The notes under the pieces were generated by a model. It saw only the letters and a list, made by a program, of their open reading frames with translations, did not search any database and was not told where the DNA came from. Source: CALAZP01 sp964410725 (GTDB lineage Bacteria > Bacteroidota > Bacteroidia > Chitinophagales > Saprospiraceae). From it: a stretch of 20,897 nt of DNA. Where the stretch lies: the NCBI GenBank assembly GCA_964410725.1, contig CAYPID010000038.1, positions 1 through 20,897 of the forward strand, written 5' to 3'. Made by a program: the position numbers and the translations under genes. The first letter of the stretch is position 1. Each line of letters starts with the position of its first letter. This document shows, in pieces, positions 8,419 to 16,331 of the stretch.

Positions 8419-9186
8419 TTAGGCTTTTTTGGGGCTCCATTGTATGACAACTTTAAAGGTCATCCAGGCGGCAATTATGGCCATTCCAAAGACGGTTAAA
8501 TATTCGATAAACAAATCATTGGCGGGGACATCTGCTATTCTTTTGCTGTAGATCCCGAATAATGCCCAGACCACCACGAGGGCATAGAAGTAATCGTTTA
8601 ATCCCTGTAGCATTAAGATAGCCAAGATAATGGCTACAGTGATTACCGTAATGGTTAAAACCAAAGCGAAAGGGGTATCAGGAGCAATACCTAATTCCAT
8701 GAGCGTAATCGCAGTATTGGCAATGGTCGCCACGGAAATCCAACCCAAATAAATGCTGAATGGAACAGCCAACCAAGTAGACTTGCCCGATTGTTGTTTA
8801 AGTTGCCACAGATTTTGGTAAATAGTAATAAGGGTGACCAAAAGAATCACCATAAAAACCATAGAAGTTTTGATCCAAAGATGGTGAAAGGCAAATAACC
8901 AAGCGATATTGGACACACAACTTATAGCAAAAAGAGGCCCTATGGCGCGAATTTCATCCTCGTATTTTTGGAAAAACCCTACTGCTATAAAGCCTAATAA
9001 AGCAGAATAGATCACTCCCCAAATCGCAAAAGTAAAACCGGCTGGAACGAAGAGATTATTGTACATCCCAGAAATTTCTCCGGTATCTCTGCCGGCGATG
9101 GGCAAGGCATTGGCTAAATAATTTACAGTCAACATTCCCAGAAATGCGAATAAATTAATCACTGCCCAATGCTTTTGCTTCATCAT
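8419..9186 (-). CDS. TspO/MBR-related multi-pass membrane protein
   Basis: A 255-residue protein with about 7 hydrophobic helices. The opening MKQKHWAVINLFAFLGMLTV and the stretch NLFVPAGFTFAIWGVIYSAL match the long, Trp-containing TspO/MBR-type proteins common in Bacteroidota and Actinobacteria ('tryptophan-rich sensory protein'). YLGWISVATIANTAI is a second recognisable conserved block. Classical TspO is ~160 residues with five helices and binds tetrapyrroles and sterols; this longer form is functionally uncharacterised. Start codons at 9186 and 9183 (tandem ATGs) are equally likely. It lies 8 bases downstream of the haem-binding dehydrogenase gene and 1 base upstream of the barrel gene, so co-transcription is likely. 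A role linked to haem is tempting given the cytochrome neighbour but is inference. Confidence 0.8.
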   Translation of the reverse strand: MMKQKHWAVINLFAFLGMLTVNYLANALPIAGRDTGEISGMYNNLFVPAGFTFAIWGVIYSALLGFIAVGFFQKYEDEIRAIGPLFAISCVSNIAWLFAFHHLWIKTSMVFMVILLVTLITIYQNLWQLKQQSGKSTWLAVPFSIYLGWISVATIANTAITLMELGIAPDTPFALVLTITVITVAIILAILMLQGLNDYFYALVVVWALFGIYSKRIADVPANDLFIEYLTVFGMAIIAAWMTFKVVIQWSPKKA

Positions 9187-9194
9187 TTTTTTCT

Positions 9195-10157
9195 TTATTG
9201 AACAGGATGCTGTTCCAGAAGTTCTGCCGGCGTGTAAAATCCTTTTTTATTCTCAATAGCTGCCCTTACTGCTGCCACCTTATCCGGTGAGATGGCACTG
9301 GATTGATTGCCAAATGAATTGCGGACAAAAGTCAGCACAGCTGCCACTTCTTCATCGTTGAGCAATCCCCCAAATGGAGTCATGGGAACCTGGCCTGGAT
9401 AGGCTTTGCCCAAAACTTCAATGGGCCCCATCAATCCTTTTAAAGTTAATTTGATCAACTTTTCCTCTTCCCCATTCACCCATTCTGTTCCGGCTAGGGG
9501 AGGGAATCCAGATGCTTCCAATCCCATTCCATTCGCTTGATGGCAAGTTTGACAATACCCTTCCCTTTTATAGATTTGAGCGCCCTTTTCAAACAAAGCA
9601 ACTGCATCGCCTTTAAGATGCTCAGGGACAGTAGTTTCTTTTTCTTCTCCTTCTTCAGGTAACGCTGCTCCATTCAAATGTGCCAAGGCGGTGGCGTAAG
9701 CGCGTTGCATCCATTCGTCTAGTGGGTGTTTGCCAGCTTCCGTCATAATTGGATTGCCCACTTCTGGACTGAGCCAGGAAGCTGCGACAAAAGCCTCCAT
9801 TCGCACCCTACCGTGTTCATCTCCAGCTGCTTTCAAAAGTAATTCTGGTTGATTATCCAGCAAATGTCCGGAATAACGCAATACCCGAACTACTGCAGCT
9901 CTGACTCTGTGGTCTTCAGACGCCAATAACTGCTCGACTAAGTTTTTATCTGTTCGATTCAACCCCCATGTCACCCACAATGCCTCGAGCAAGTGATGTT
10001 CATAGCGCTCATCACTCGCATCCAATGTCGCCACCCATTCGGGAATATAAGCCAGTACTTCATCTGCATTTCTTCCTCTAAGTTCTCTTCGTGTCCGATA
10101 CCGTGTTCGGTATTCTGGTAGGGTTAAATTATCAAACAATTGTTCCAAGCTGGCACC
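9195..10157 (-). CDS. C-terminal part of PVC-type haem-binding dehydrogenase: HEAT repeats and cytochrome c domain
   Basis: This is the 3' part of the large gene that continues across the N gap into 10258-11976. It begins mid-protein with GASLEQLFDNLTLPEYRTRY, continues with HEAT-like helical pairs (DHRVRAAVVRVLRYSGH, DEHGRVRMEAFVAASWLS), and ends with a class I cytochrome c domain. The haem motif CQTCH (9540-9554) is followed by an axial Met candidate in VPMTPFGG and by EVAAVLTFVRNSFGN. In PVC-type membrane-bound dehydrogenases the cytochrome passes electrons from the periplasmic oxidation of a sugar-like substrate to the respiratory chain. Both flanks of the gap end on codon boundaries, so if this is one gene the missing DNA must be a multiple of three, not the 100 shown. 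It is 8 bases upstream of the TspO-like gene. Confidence 0.85.
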   Translation of the reverse strand, partial: GASLEQLFDNLTLPEYRTRYRTRRELRGRNADEVLAYIPEWVATLDASDERYEHHLLEALWVTWGLNRTDKNLVEQLLASEDHRVRAAVVRVLRYSGHLLDNQPELLLKAAGDEHGRVRMEAFVAASWLSPEVGNPIMTEAGKHPLDEWMQRAYATALAHLNGAALPEEGEEKETTVPEHLKGDAVALFEKGAQIYKREGYCQTCHQANGMGLEASGFPPLAGTEWVNGEEEKLIKLTLKGLMGPIEVLGKAYPGQVPMTPFGGLLNDEEVAAVLTFVRNSFGNQSSAISPDKVAAVRAAIENKKGFYTPAELLEQHPVQ

Positions 10158-10257
10158 NNNNNNNNNNNNNNNNNNNNNNNNNNNNNNNNNNNNNNNNNNN
10201 NNNNNNNNNNNNNNNNNNNNNNNNNNNNNNNNNNNNNNNNNNNNNNNNNNNNNNNNN
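10158..10257. other. Assembly gap (100 N) inside the SGNH/dehydrogenase/cytochrome gene
   Basis: One hundred N, a conventional placeholder length. The upstream coding part ends in TSGLEFVSS and the downstream part begins GASLEQL. In related proteins these blocks are separated by roughly a couple of hundred residues of propeller, so the real gap is probably several hundred bases. Confidence 0.95.
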
Positions 10258-11976
10258 GCTGGAAACGAATTCCAATCCTGAAGTTGGCCTAACCCGGTGC
10301 GCATCTTCCACCAATTCGAATGAATTGGGATTGGCTATACCATATCTAGATTTCATACTGCCCGGCATCATCCACCTCAGCGCTGGCCCTGAGGTTTCCA
10401 AAAAGAAATTCTGCCCCCATTCGTCAAAGGCGATTCCCCAAGGATTAGGAATAGGCAACTGAGCGGTCCTTTCCAAATGTTTCCGCGCAGGATTGTAGCG
10501 CATAAAGCCCCCATTGGTCGCCCGAACTGGCCCATAAGGCGTTTCTACATTGGTGTGCAAAAACACCCCTTCTCCCATATAAATCGCCCCGGATGGATCC
10601 GCACAATATGCACTGATAACGTGATGCGTATCGTGGTCATCAAACCCGCTTAATAGAATTTCTTTTTTGTCGGCCTTGCCATCTCCATCGGTATCTTGAA
10701 GGAGTACAAAATTAGTCCCCTGAGAAGCATAGACCCCTTCTGGTGCAATTTCAAATCCAGTAGGGAGGTGTAAGCCTTCGGCAAAAATAAATTGCTGATC
10801 CGCTTTACCATCCCCGTCGGTATCTTCAAAAATGAGAATTTTGTCATTGGGCCTTTCATCTCCGGGCTTATAATGCGGATAAGTGGGCATCACAGCCACC
10901 CAAAGTCTTCCCTCATTGTCAAAACTGATTTGAACTGGGTTGGCCAATTCAGGCCATTCCTCTTCGGAGGCAAATAATTCCAATTTAAAGCCAGGCGCAA
11001 CCGTAAAAGTCTCCATAGCTTCTTCCCCATATAAGTATCGGTAAGGGCGAATCTCATCCCCATCTTTATAGTTCGTTTCCACTGCTGGTAGCGTTCTGGT
11101 AGTAGCATCAGCTGCTGCTAAATCCATCGATGTGCCTTTCAGTGCTTCCCATATCGCTGTATCCCGAATGGCAGTCATCTGCCGAATTTTTTCTATTTCA
11201 GCAGGGTAATTGTCCGGTCCAAAGGGGTCGTATCGGCGACCAAAAACATGCACGCCATTGGGAATTTTATAATCGTTGTGCCAAAACCAGTTTTTCTCCA
11301 ATACCGCTTTATGGACTAAATCCCGATGACGCTTGGCCTCTTCTTGAGGTTTTAGCCCAAATAATTCCCAGGCTAATAGCGCACTAAATTTTTCATACCC
11401 CTTGTCGTTCATAGAAAACCCATCAATGGTATAATCATCTTTACCTTGAAACCACTTTTGGGTGGGGTGGAACACATCCACGAATAACACCCCTGTGCTG
11501 TCTGCAATTTCCTTAATGGCTTGAGTATAGAGCTCTAAATTTTCGTTTTCCCGCACCCCATTGGGTAAATCAAATCGATCTGTCAAATCCTCAAAGGCGA
11601 TAGGGGATACCAAAGCCAGTTGTGGCGGCGCCTCCTCGTTATAGGTTTGACTCAGCGTATGACCAATGAAGGCAAACAATTCATTTTTGAAATTTTCCAA
11701 TCCTTCAGGTCCTTGAAAAGATTCATTGTAACCAAAAAAACCAACGATGATATCGGCATCTAGACGGTCCAACCACTCATCGGGATATTCCAAATGTCCC
11801 ACACTACCTGATTTCTTAGCCAAGTCTGTCTGAAATTGCTCTGCTCCGGGAAAAGCCCAGGGAGTATTCCTTCCCGAATGAGGTCGGAATCCAGGAGTAT
11901 CCCCACCATCACACATATTGCGAATGGTGACCATGCTGTCGGCAAACATCATTTGGAGTTGGGTTTCGAAATGCCC
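10258..11976 (-). CDS. SGNH-hydrolase-like plus PVC-type membrane-bound dehydrogenase domains (N-terminal part; 5' end in gap)
   Basis: About 573 residues, open at both ends. The first ~210 residues are an SGNH/GDSL-esterase-like domain: GHFETQLQMMFADSMVTIRN, then ADIIVGFFGYNESF (block III Asn), ALVSPIAFEDL, and VLFVDVFHPTQKWF. The final block reads DGFSMNDKGY, where the usual catalytic His (DGxH) is Ser (codon 11413-11415). A linker of ~100 residues (NWFWHNDYKIPNGVHVFGRR) leads to the dehydrogenase propeller: FTVAPGFKLELFASEEEWPE, ANPVQISFDNEGRLWVAVMP, two Ca-loop-like DTDGDGKAD motifs, GFDDHDTHHVISAY and PNPWGIAFDEWGQNFF. This architecture is known from Planctomycetes and Bacteroidota and precedes HEAT and cytochrome c domains, found here on the other side of the gap. 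The first ~40-60 residues, including any export signal and nucleophile block, lie in the 11977-12076 gap. The substrate is unknown. Confidence 0.85.
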
Positions 11977-12076
11977 NNNNNNNNNNNNNNNNNNNNNNNN
12001 NNNNNNNNNNNNNNNNNNNNNNNNNNNNNNNNNNNNNNNNNNNNNNNNNNNNNNNNNNNNNNNNNNNNNNNNNNNN
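11977..12076. other. Assembly gap (100 N) between the 2-hydroxyacid dehydrogenase and the SGNH/dehydrogenase gene
   Basis: Placeholder gap. It hides the last ~30 residues of the hydroxyacid dehydrogenase, the intergenic junction, and the start and signal peptide of the SGNH/dehydrogenase protein. By chance the two frames match over 100 N, creating an apparent 933-residue fusion that should not be annotated as one protein. Confidence 0.95.
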
Positions 12077-12933
12077 TCAAAAGTTAGGGCCGTCAAACTC
12101 GCAGTATGCGGAGTAACCAGTACATTGGGCAATGTCAAAAGCAGTTCCTCTTCCGCTGGTGGTTCTTGAGCCAACACATCTGCAGCAAATCCCCCCAGAT
12201 GACCCTTAACTAATAGGTCTGTCAAAGCGGATTGATCAATCAATTCTCCTCTTGAAGTATTGATTAATAAAGCTCCTTTTTTCACCATTTGAAGCCTTAC
12301 TTGGTTTAAAAAACCAGAAGTTTGCGGAGTAAATGGCAAGTGAAGGGACAATACATCGCATTGGGCTAGGAGCGTATCCAATTCTTCATAGCAACAATCC
12401 ACCATTTTGGGACTTCTACTCCAATACTTGACTTCCATTCCAAAGGCTTTGGCAAGTAAGGCCACCTTTTGCCCAATATTTCCCATTCCAATCAATCCCA
12501 ATTTTTTTCCTCTGATTTCATCTCCCTGATATTGTTTACGGTAATCCCAATCGCTATTTTTAACCGCTTCTATATTTCGATAGATGTTTCGGCTCAGTGC
12601 CAATAATAATGCCATAGTATGTTCCGCTACGGTATCCGCATTGCTTCCAGGTGCGTTGATAACTTTGATGCCTTTTTCAGTGGCAAAAGGTACCGCTACA
12701 TTATCCAATCCTACCCCACATCGTGCGATGATTTCCAATCCCTGACAGGCTTGTATTAATGCTGGGTTGACTGCTCCCAATCCTCTTGTAACGATAGCAT
12801 GAATAGGATTTTGGGTCGCTATTTTTCCTCCGGAAAAAGGGTCCTCCGCTACGAATAAATGCGTCTGATCCTCCAGCATTTGGTGGGCTTTTTCGGATAC
12901 GGTTTCCAGCAATAAGACATTCTTCTTTTTCAC
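12077..12933 (-). CDS. D-isomer-specific 2-hydroxyacid dehydrogenase (phosphoglycerate-dehydrogenase-like), 3' end in gap
   Basis: 285 residues visible of an expected ~310-320. The family layout is complete up to the gap: a substrate-domain start (MKKKNVLLLETVSEKA), GLEIIARCGVGLDNVAVP, NADTVAEHTMALLLALSRNI, the NAD-binding GLIGMGNIGQKVA, LLINTSRGELID (catalytic Arg), AADVLAQEPP (Glu) and VLVTPHTASLTALT (His). It oxidises or reduces a 2-hydroxyacid/2-keto acid with NAD(P). SerA proper acts on 3-phosphoglycerate, but the neighbourhood with a sugar-acid dehydratase suggests a 2-keto or 2-hydroxy sugar acid instead (inference). The start is GTG at 12933, as no in-frame ATG lies upstream. The gene follows the VOC gene by 11 bases. 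The cut-off at 12077 is an assembly gap, not a biological truncation. Confidence 0.9.
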
Positions 12934-12944
12934 GATAGTGGATA

Positions 12945-13445
12945 TTAATTTTCCTTTCCGTGGTATAAGGTGGCGTTTTCGCTTTTGTAGCCTCTAAAGT
13001 CATTGCGACCAGATATGTAAATACCTTCAGCATAGAGTTCATCCTCAAAAATGGCGGGATCCAATTGATCTTTGTATTCTGGGGGTGAAGAGAGTTCTAC
13101 CAAATTGCCGGATGGGTCCCTGACAAACATTTGCATGGCACCGTCAGGTAATTGACGGACCTTCCCCCAGGGTTGTATATCGATAATGCCCAGTTCTTTC
13201 ATTCTGTGGAAAATGGTATTGAAATCATCGACTTGGAGGCATACGTGTCCGCGGAAACTCATTTTGTCCTCCCATTCGGTGAGGTGTAATTGTTGATCTT
13301 CTGTAATTTTGAAAAAGGCGGTGGGGTAGTCAAAGAGGAATGCTGGAATGACTTCTAATCCCATTTCATGTTCATAGAATTCAGCTGCTTTTTCCAGTTG
13401 GTCGACTACCAAGGTTACGTGGTTGATGCGGGTTACTTTGGCCAT
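12945..13445 (-). CDS. VOC-superfamily (glyoxalase/dioxygenase fold) protein
   Basis: 166 residues with two beta-alpha-beta-beta-beta modules of the vicinal oxygen chelate fold. Metal-ligand candidates sit at the usual places: H9 in RINHVTLVVDQ, a mid-position His in LHLTEW, H in FRGHVCLQVDD, and E in PSGNLVELSSPP. Family members isomerise or cleave substrates through a divalent metal (glyoxalases, extradiol dioxygenases, epimerases). A 25-residue tail after the fold is specific to this protein. It starts 3 bases after the enolase-superfamily stop and ends 11 bases before the dehydrogenase start, so it is almost certainly in the same operon. A role as epimerase/isomerase of a sugar-acid intermediate is a guess from context. 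Confidence 0.85.
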   Translation of the reverse strand: MAKVTRINHVTLVVDQLEKAAEFYEHEMGLEVIPAFLFDYPTAFFKITEDQQLHLTEWEDKMSFRGHVCLQVDDFNTIFHRMKELGIIDIQPWGKVRQLPDGAMQMFVRDPSGNLVELSSPPEYKDQLDPAIFEDELYAEGIYISGRNDFRGYKSENATLYHGKEN

Positions 13446-13448
13446 AAT

Positions 13449-14615
13449 TTATATTTTTTGATGATGATCTTTTACAAAATCCCAGTTTACCGTCAATCCC
13501 AACCCTGGCTGCTGAGGCTGTTGAATCCTACCATTTTGCACGGTAATCTTTTCGTTGACCAGGTCGTACATCATAGGGTTACCCCCAAGGGAAAATTCAA
13601 TAATTGCTGCTGATGGGCTCGTGAAAGCCACCGTCACTCCAGCCATAAAAGAGAAGGCAGAACCCCAACAATGTGGCGCTAGTTCTAGTTGGTAGGTGGC
13701 TGCAAGAGCACTTACTCTAAGGGCCTCTGATATTCCACCAATGATGGCGGAATCTGGTTGTACCACATCCACTGCTTTTAAGTCGATGAGTTCTCTAATA
13801 TTAAATCTGGTAAATTCACTTTCTCCGGCGGCAATAGGGGTTACGGTACTGGCACGTACTTCCGCTGTTCCAACTTTGTTGTCAGGCGAAATGGGTTCTT
13901 CCATCCAGTACAATTCGCTGTCTTCTACTCCCCTGCAAAATCGTTTGGCTTCCGAAACATTGAAGGTGCCGTGCGCATCCGCCATGATTTTGATATCGGG
14001 TCCCAAGGCTTGACGAGCCGCTTGTACCCTTCGAATACTTTTGTTTACGGTATCGTCCATTACCCCTACCCGCATTTTAACGGCTTTAAACCCTTGGTCG
14101 GTATAACTTTTCAATTGTTCTCCTATGGCATCTTCATCTGCCCAACCACCACTGGCATATACTTCCATATCAGGTCTGAGTGCACCACCCAAAAGTTGCG
14201 TGACTGGACTATTCAAATGCTTGCCCAACAAATCCCAGAGGGCCATATCTACTCCTGACATAGCGGCTACGGTCAAACCTCTGTTGCCTAGAATGGGAAA
14301 AACGCGGCCTCGGTCAAGAGCATAGTGATCGCGGACTCCGTTGTACATCCGTTCCCATAGTTCATTAATATTGCGAGCATCTCTGCCAATTAATATGGGT
14401 TTGAGTTCCTTTTCCACACAGGTTACGATGGAGGCGCAAACTCCTGAAGAGCCTACTGCGGCTTTAGCTTCTCCAAAACCTTGAAGTCCTGATTCTGTGG
14501 TGACTACAACCAGGGTCATGTCAAATTCAGTCAAGAGACCATAATCTGATCGGTGTTGTTTGGGTTGCGGAATAGGAGATCGAAGCCAATAGGCCTCGAC
14601 ATTTTTGATTTTCAT
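13449..14615 (-). CDS. Mandelate racemase/muconate lactonizing enzyme family protein, probable sugar-acid dehydratase
   Basis: 388 residues, a full-length enolase-superfamily member with an N-terminal capping domain and a C-terminal (beta/alpha)7-beta barrel. Visible catalytic positions are K180-M-R182 on the second strand (K-x-K in mandelate racemase), metal ligands D213 in MADAHGTF, E239/E240 in YWMEEP and E265 in AAGESEF, the D288/H315 pair (VVQPDSA, ELAPHCWG), and E340 in IIEF. The Asp-His dyad places it in the mandelate-racemase subgroup, whose members mostly dehydrate acid sugars (galactonate, gluconate, galactarate and others) to 2-keto-3-deoxy acids. The exact substrate cannot be assigned. 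It is the first gene of the tight run enolase-VOC-dehydrogenase and is preceded by an 831-base spacer that must hold its promoter. Confidence 0.9.
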   Translation of the reverse strand: MKIKNVEAYWLRSPIPQPKQHRSDYGLLTEFDMTLVVVTTESGLQGFGEAKAAVGSSGVCASIVTCVEKELKPILIGRDARNINELWERMYNGVRDHYALDRGRVFPILGNRGLTVAAMSGVDMALWDLLGKHLNSPVTQLLGGALRPDMEVYASGGWADEDAIGEQLKSYTDQGFKAVKMRVGVMDDTVNKSIRRVQAARQALGPDIKIMADAHGTFNVSEAKRFCRGVEDSELYWMEEPISPDNKVGTAEVRASTVTPIAAGESEFTRFNIRELIDLKAVDVVQPDSAIIGGISEALRVSALAATYQLELAPHCWGSAFSFMAGVTVAFTSPSAAIIEFSLGGNPMMYDLVNEKITVQNGRIQQPQQPGLGLTVNWDFVKDHHQKI

Positions 14616-14842
14616 TTTTTCGTTTCGTTTGACGTGGCCTTCACCACTTTTTTGTTCAACCTGGTTTATCTATTTCTTCATAAAATATAGAATTTCTTTA
14701 GCCACCAACTACTTGTAATTTAATGCCTAATTAATGAGGGTTTATTCTCTTTTTTAATACTTCTAATAACTATTGTTTTTGTTATTTTTCTCTATCTTTT
14801 TTTCCACTTCCAGCTTCACTTTTCTTAATTGTACCTTTCCTT

Positions 14843-15363
14843 CCCCTCGTGATTACTTATTACTTTCTATTCTTATTCTTGTACCTCCTATTATCTTTNN
14901 NNNNNNNNNNNNNNNNNNNNNNNNNNNNNNNNNNNNNNNNNNNNNNNNNNNNNNNNNNNNNNNNNNNNNNNNNNNNNNNNNNNNNNNNNNNNNNNNNNTT
15001 ATCTTTACTTTACTGCTCTTTTTTCCTGTGCCCTCGTATTCATCATCTTTCTTTTGCTACATCTGTTATTCTTTCTGGTTCTTTCCCTCGTGATTACTTA
15101 TTACTTTCTATTCTTATTCTTGTACCTCCTATTATCTTTACTTTACTGCTCTTTTTTCCTGTGCCCTCGTATTCATCATCTTTCTTTTGCTACATCTGTT
15201 ATTCTTTCTGGTTCTTTCCCTCGTGATTACTTATTACTTTCTATTCTTATTCTTGTACCTCCTATTATCTTTACTTTACTGCTCTTTTTTCCTGTGCCCT
15301 CGTATTCATCATCTTTCTTCCGCTACATCTGTTATTCTTTCTGGTTCCTTCTGCTCGTGATGG
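14843..15363. repeat. 133-bp tandem minisatellite array, interrupted by an assembly gap
   Basis: The unit beginning GATTACTTATTACTTTC recurs at 14851 (partial, cut by the gap), 15092 and 15225, exactly 133 bases apart for the last two. The 93 bases at 14999-15091 are identical to the matching part of the next copy. The last copy differs by a TTT-to-TCC change near 15320 and degenerates after CTGGTTCC, with a vestigial next-unit start (CTCGTGATGG) at about 15353-15362. The + strand has only 11 G per 133-base unit and is mostly T and C. The unit length is not a multiple of three, so it does not encode a repeated peptide. Confidence 0.95.
14899..14998. other. Assembly gap (100 N) within the tandem array
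   Basis: The left flank stops at offset 48 of the 133-base unit and the right flank resumes at offset 40. The true missing length should therefore be 133n minus 8 bases, or the flanks overlap by 8 bases (TTATCTTT). The 100 N shown does not fit either case, so the copy number is unknown. Confidence 0.93.
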
Positions 15364-15446
15364 TTCTTTTCCCTGTTTTCTTGTAGTTCCCTTTTTCCTA
15401 AAATTACGGCAAACATCAGACATCAACTCCTCTGAAGCTAAAGCAT

Positions 15447-16331
15447 CTAAATCAAAGGCCTCAGCGTATCGATAGATTTTTGCGTCAGCATGCTGTAAAA
15501 AGCCTCTGTAAAGGCGGAGCTTCCATGGTCTTCCAAAAATTTCTTTTGTTCGGGTGACAGGCCTTCCGGTTGATGGTCTATACTATTGGGATAAGGGTTC
15601 GCTGGTGTTCGGTCTAAAGGTGGACAAAACTCCACAGATAGCGCCCCATCAAATCCCACTTCTTTCAGGGTTTGAACAATCTTTGACCAATCCAATCTCC
15701 CCATTCCAGGAGCCATTCGATTGTTGTCAGCTACATGAAAACCCACCAATCGGTCCTGGCAATCCCGAATCACCTGGTAATAGTCATTTTCTTCTAGATT
15801 CATGTGGAAAATATCCAGACACACTCCGCAATCTGGTCCTGTAGCTTTTGCTAATTCGTAAGCTTGTGCGCCTCGATTCACAAAATAGGTTTCAAACCTA
15901 TTGATGGGTTCAATTCCAATTCTAATACCCTCTTTTTGCGAATGCGCATAGACTTCCTGCATGGAGGCCACTGCCCAATTCCACTCTTCTTCGGGAGTTC
16001 CATCGGAAACCACCTTGCCAACAGTTCCTGGAACCACGGATACCATGTATCCTTCTAATTCCTTAACCATGGTAATGACATCTTTGACATATTGCACAGA
16101 TGCTGCCCTTTGTGCTTCATCTTTGGCTAATAGGTTCCGCTGTTCCAACATTAAGGTGACTGATCCCCAGCATCGTAGCCCATGAGATTTCAACAATCCT
16201 CTAATGTATTTGGTATCGTATTTTTCTGGAGATCCTTCAATTTCTAGGGCGTCATATCCTTGACTGGCAATTCTGGCTAAAGTTTTTTCAACAGGTTCTG
16301 CTCGCATCCAATTGTGTATAGCAATTTGCAT
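15447..16331 (-). CDS. TIM-barrel sugar phosphate isomerase/epimerase family protein
   Basis: 294 residues with the xylose-isomerase-like AP-endonuclease-2 fold. Metal-binding residues typical of the tagatose-3-epimerase/hydroxypyruvate-isomerase group are visible: E in GIRIGIEPINRFE, D in CGVCLDIFHMNLEE, H in RLVGFHVADNNRMAPGMG, and E in GALSVEFCPP. Such enzymes move a carbonyl or epimerise C2/C3 of ketoses, ketoacids or inosose-like compounds using Mn2+ or Mg2+. The ATG at 16331 opens MQIAIHNWMRAEPVEKTL, the usual N terminus of this family, and the protein is cytoplasmic. A truncated relative of its first 22 codons, with matching upstream DNA, lies at 20610-20711. It is separated from the enolase gene by the repeat array, so it probably has its own transcript. 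Confidence 0.88.
   Translation of the reverse strand: MQIAIHNWMRAEPVEKTLARIASQGYDALEIEGSPEKYDTKYIRGLLKSHGLRCWGSVTLMLEQRNLLAKDEAQRAASVQYVKDVITMVKELEGYMVSVVPGTVGKVVSDGTPEEEWNWAVASMQEVYAHSQKEGIRIGIEPINRFETYFVNRGAQAYELAKATGPDCGVCLDIFHMNLEENDYYQVIRDCQDRLVGFHVADNNRMAPGMGRLDWSKIVQTLKEVGFDGALSVEFCPPLDRTPANPYPNSIDHQPEGLSPEQKKFLEDHGSSAFTEAFYSMLTQKSIDTLRPLI

Larger units (their letters stand above)
14616..15446. other. 831-base non-coding spacer with a pyrimidine-rich tandem array
   Basis: No credible gene is present between the isomerase 3' end and the enolase start. Bases 14616-14770 are ordinary AT-rich DNA and should carry the enolase promoter. Around 14682-14708, on the - strand, a TTG and a TATATTTT box are spaced 16 bases apart, a weak match to the Bacteroidota consensus. 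From about 14771 the + strand becomes strongly C/T-rich and leads into the 133-bp array with a gap inside. From 15364 to 15446 the sequence is unique again. Several hydrophobic open frames appear on the + strand only because the DNA is low in A and G. Confidence 0.8.

Noticed and set aside
10091..10462. + strand open frame crossing the first gap, and similar frames at 11836-12169
   Set aside because: They overlap strongly supported coding sequence on the opposite strand and depend on N codons.
10132..12933. A single 933-residue dehydrogenase-SGNH fusion protein
   Set aside because: It spans an N gap of arbitrary length. The left part is a complete hydroxyacid dehydrogenase up to its last helices, and the right part is the middle of another family.
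12701..13048. 115-residue - strand frame between the VOC and dehydrogenase genes
   Set aside because: It lies in a second frame over the ends of two well-supported genes and its translation resembles no protein.
14843..15363. CRISPR array
   Set aside because: The whole 133-base unit is conserved; there are no short repeats separated by unique spacers, and no cas genes.
14773..15386. Overlapping + strand open frames coding for very hydrophobic peptides in the tandem array
   Set aside because: They arise because T/C-rich DNA contains few stops. The 133-base unit shifts frame at each copy, the frames cross N bases, and no start context or family resemblance is visible.
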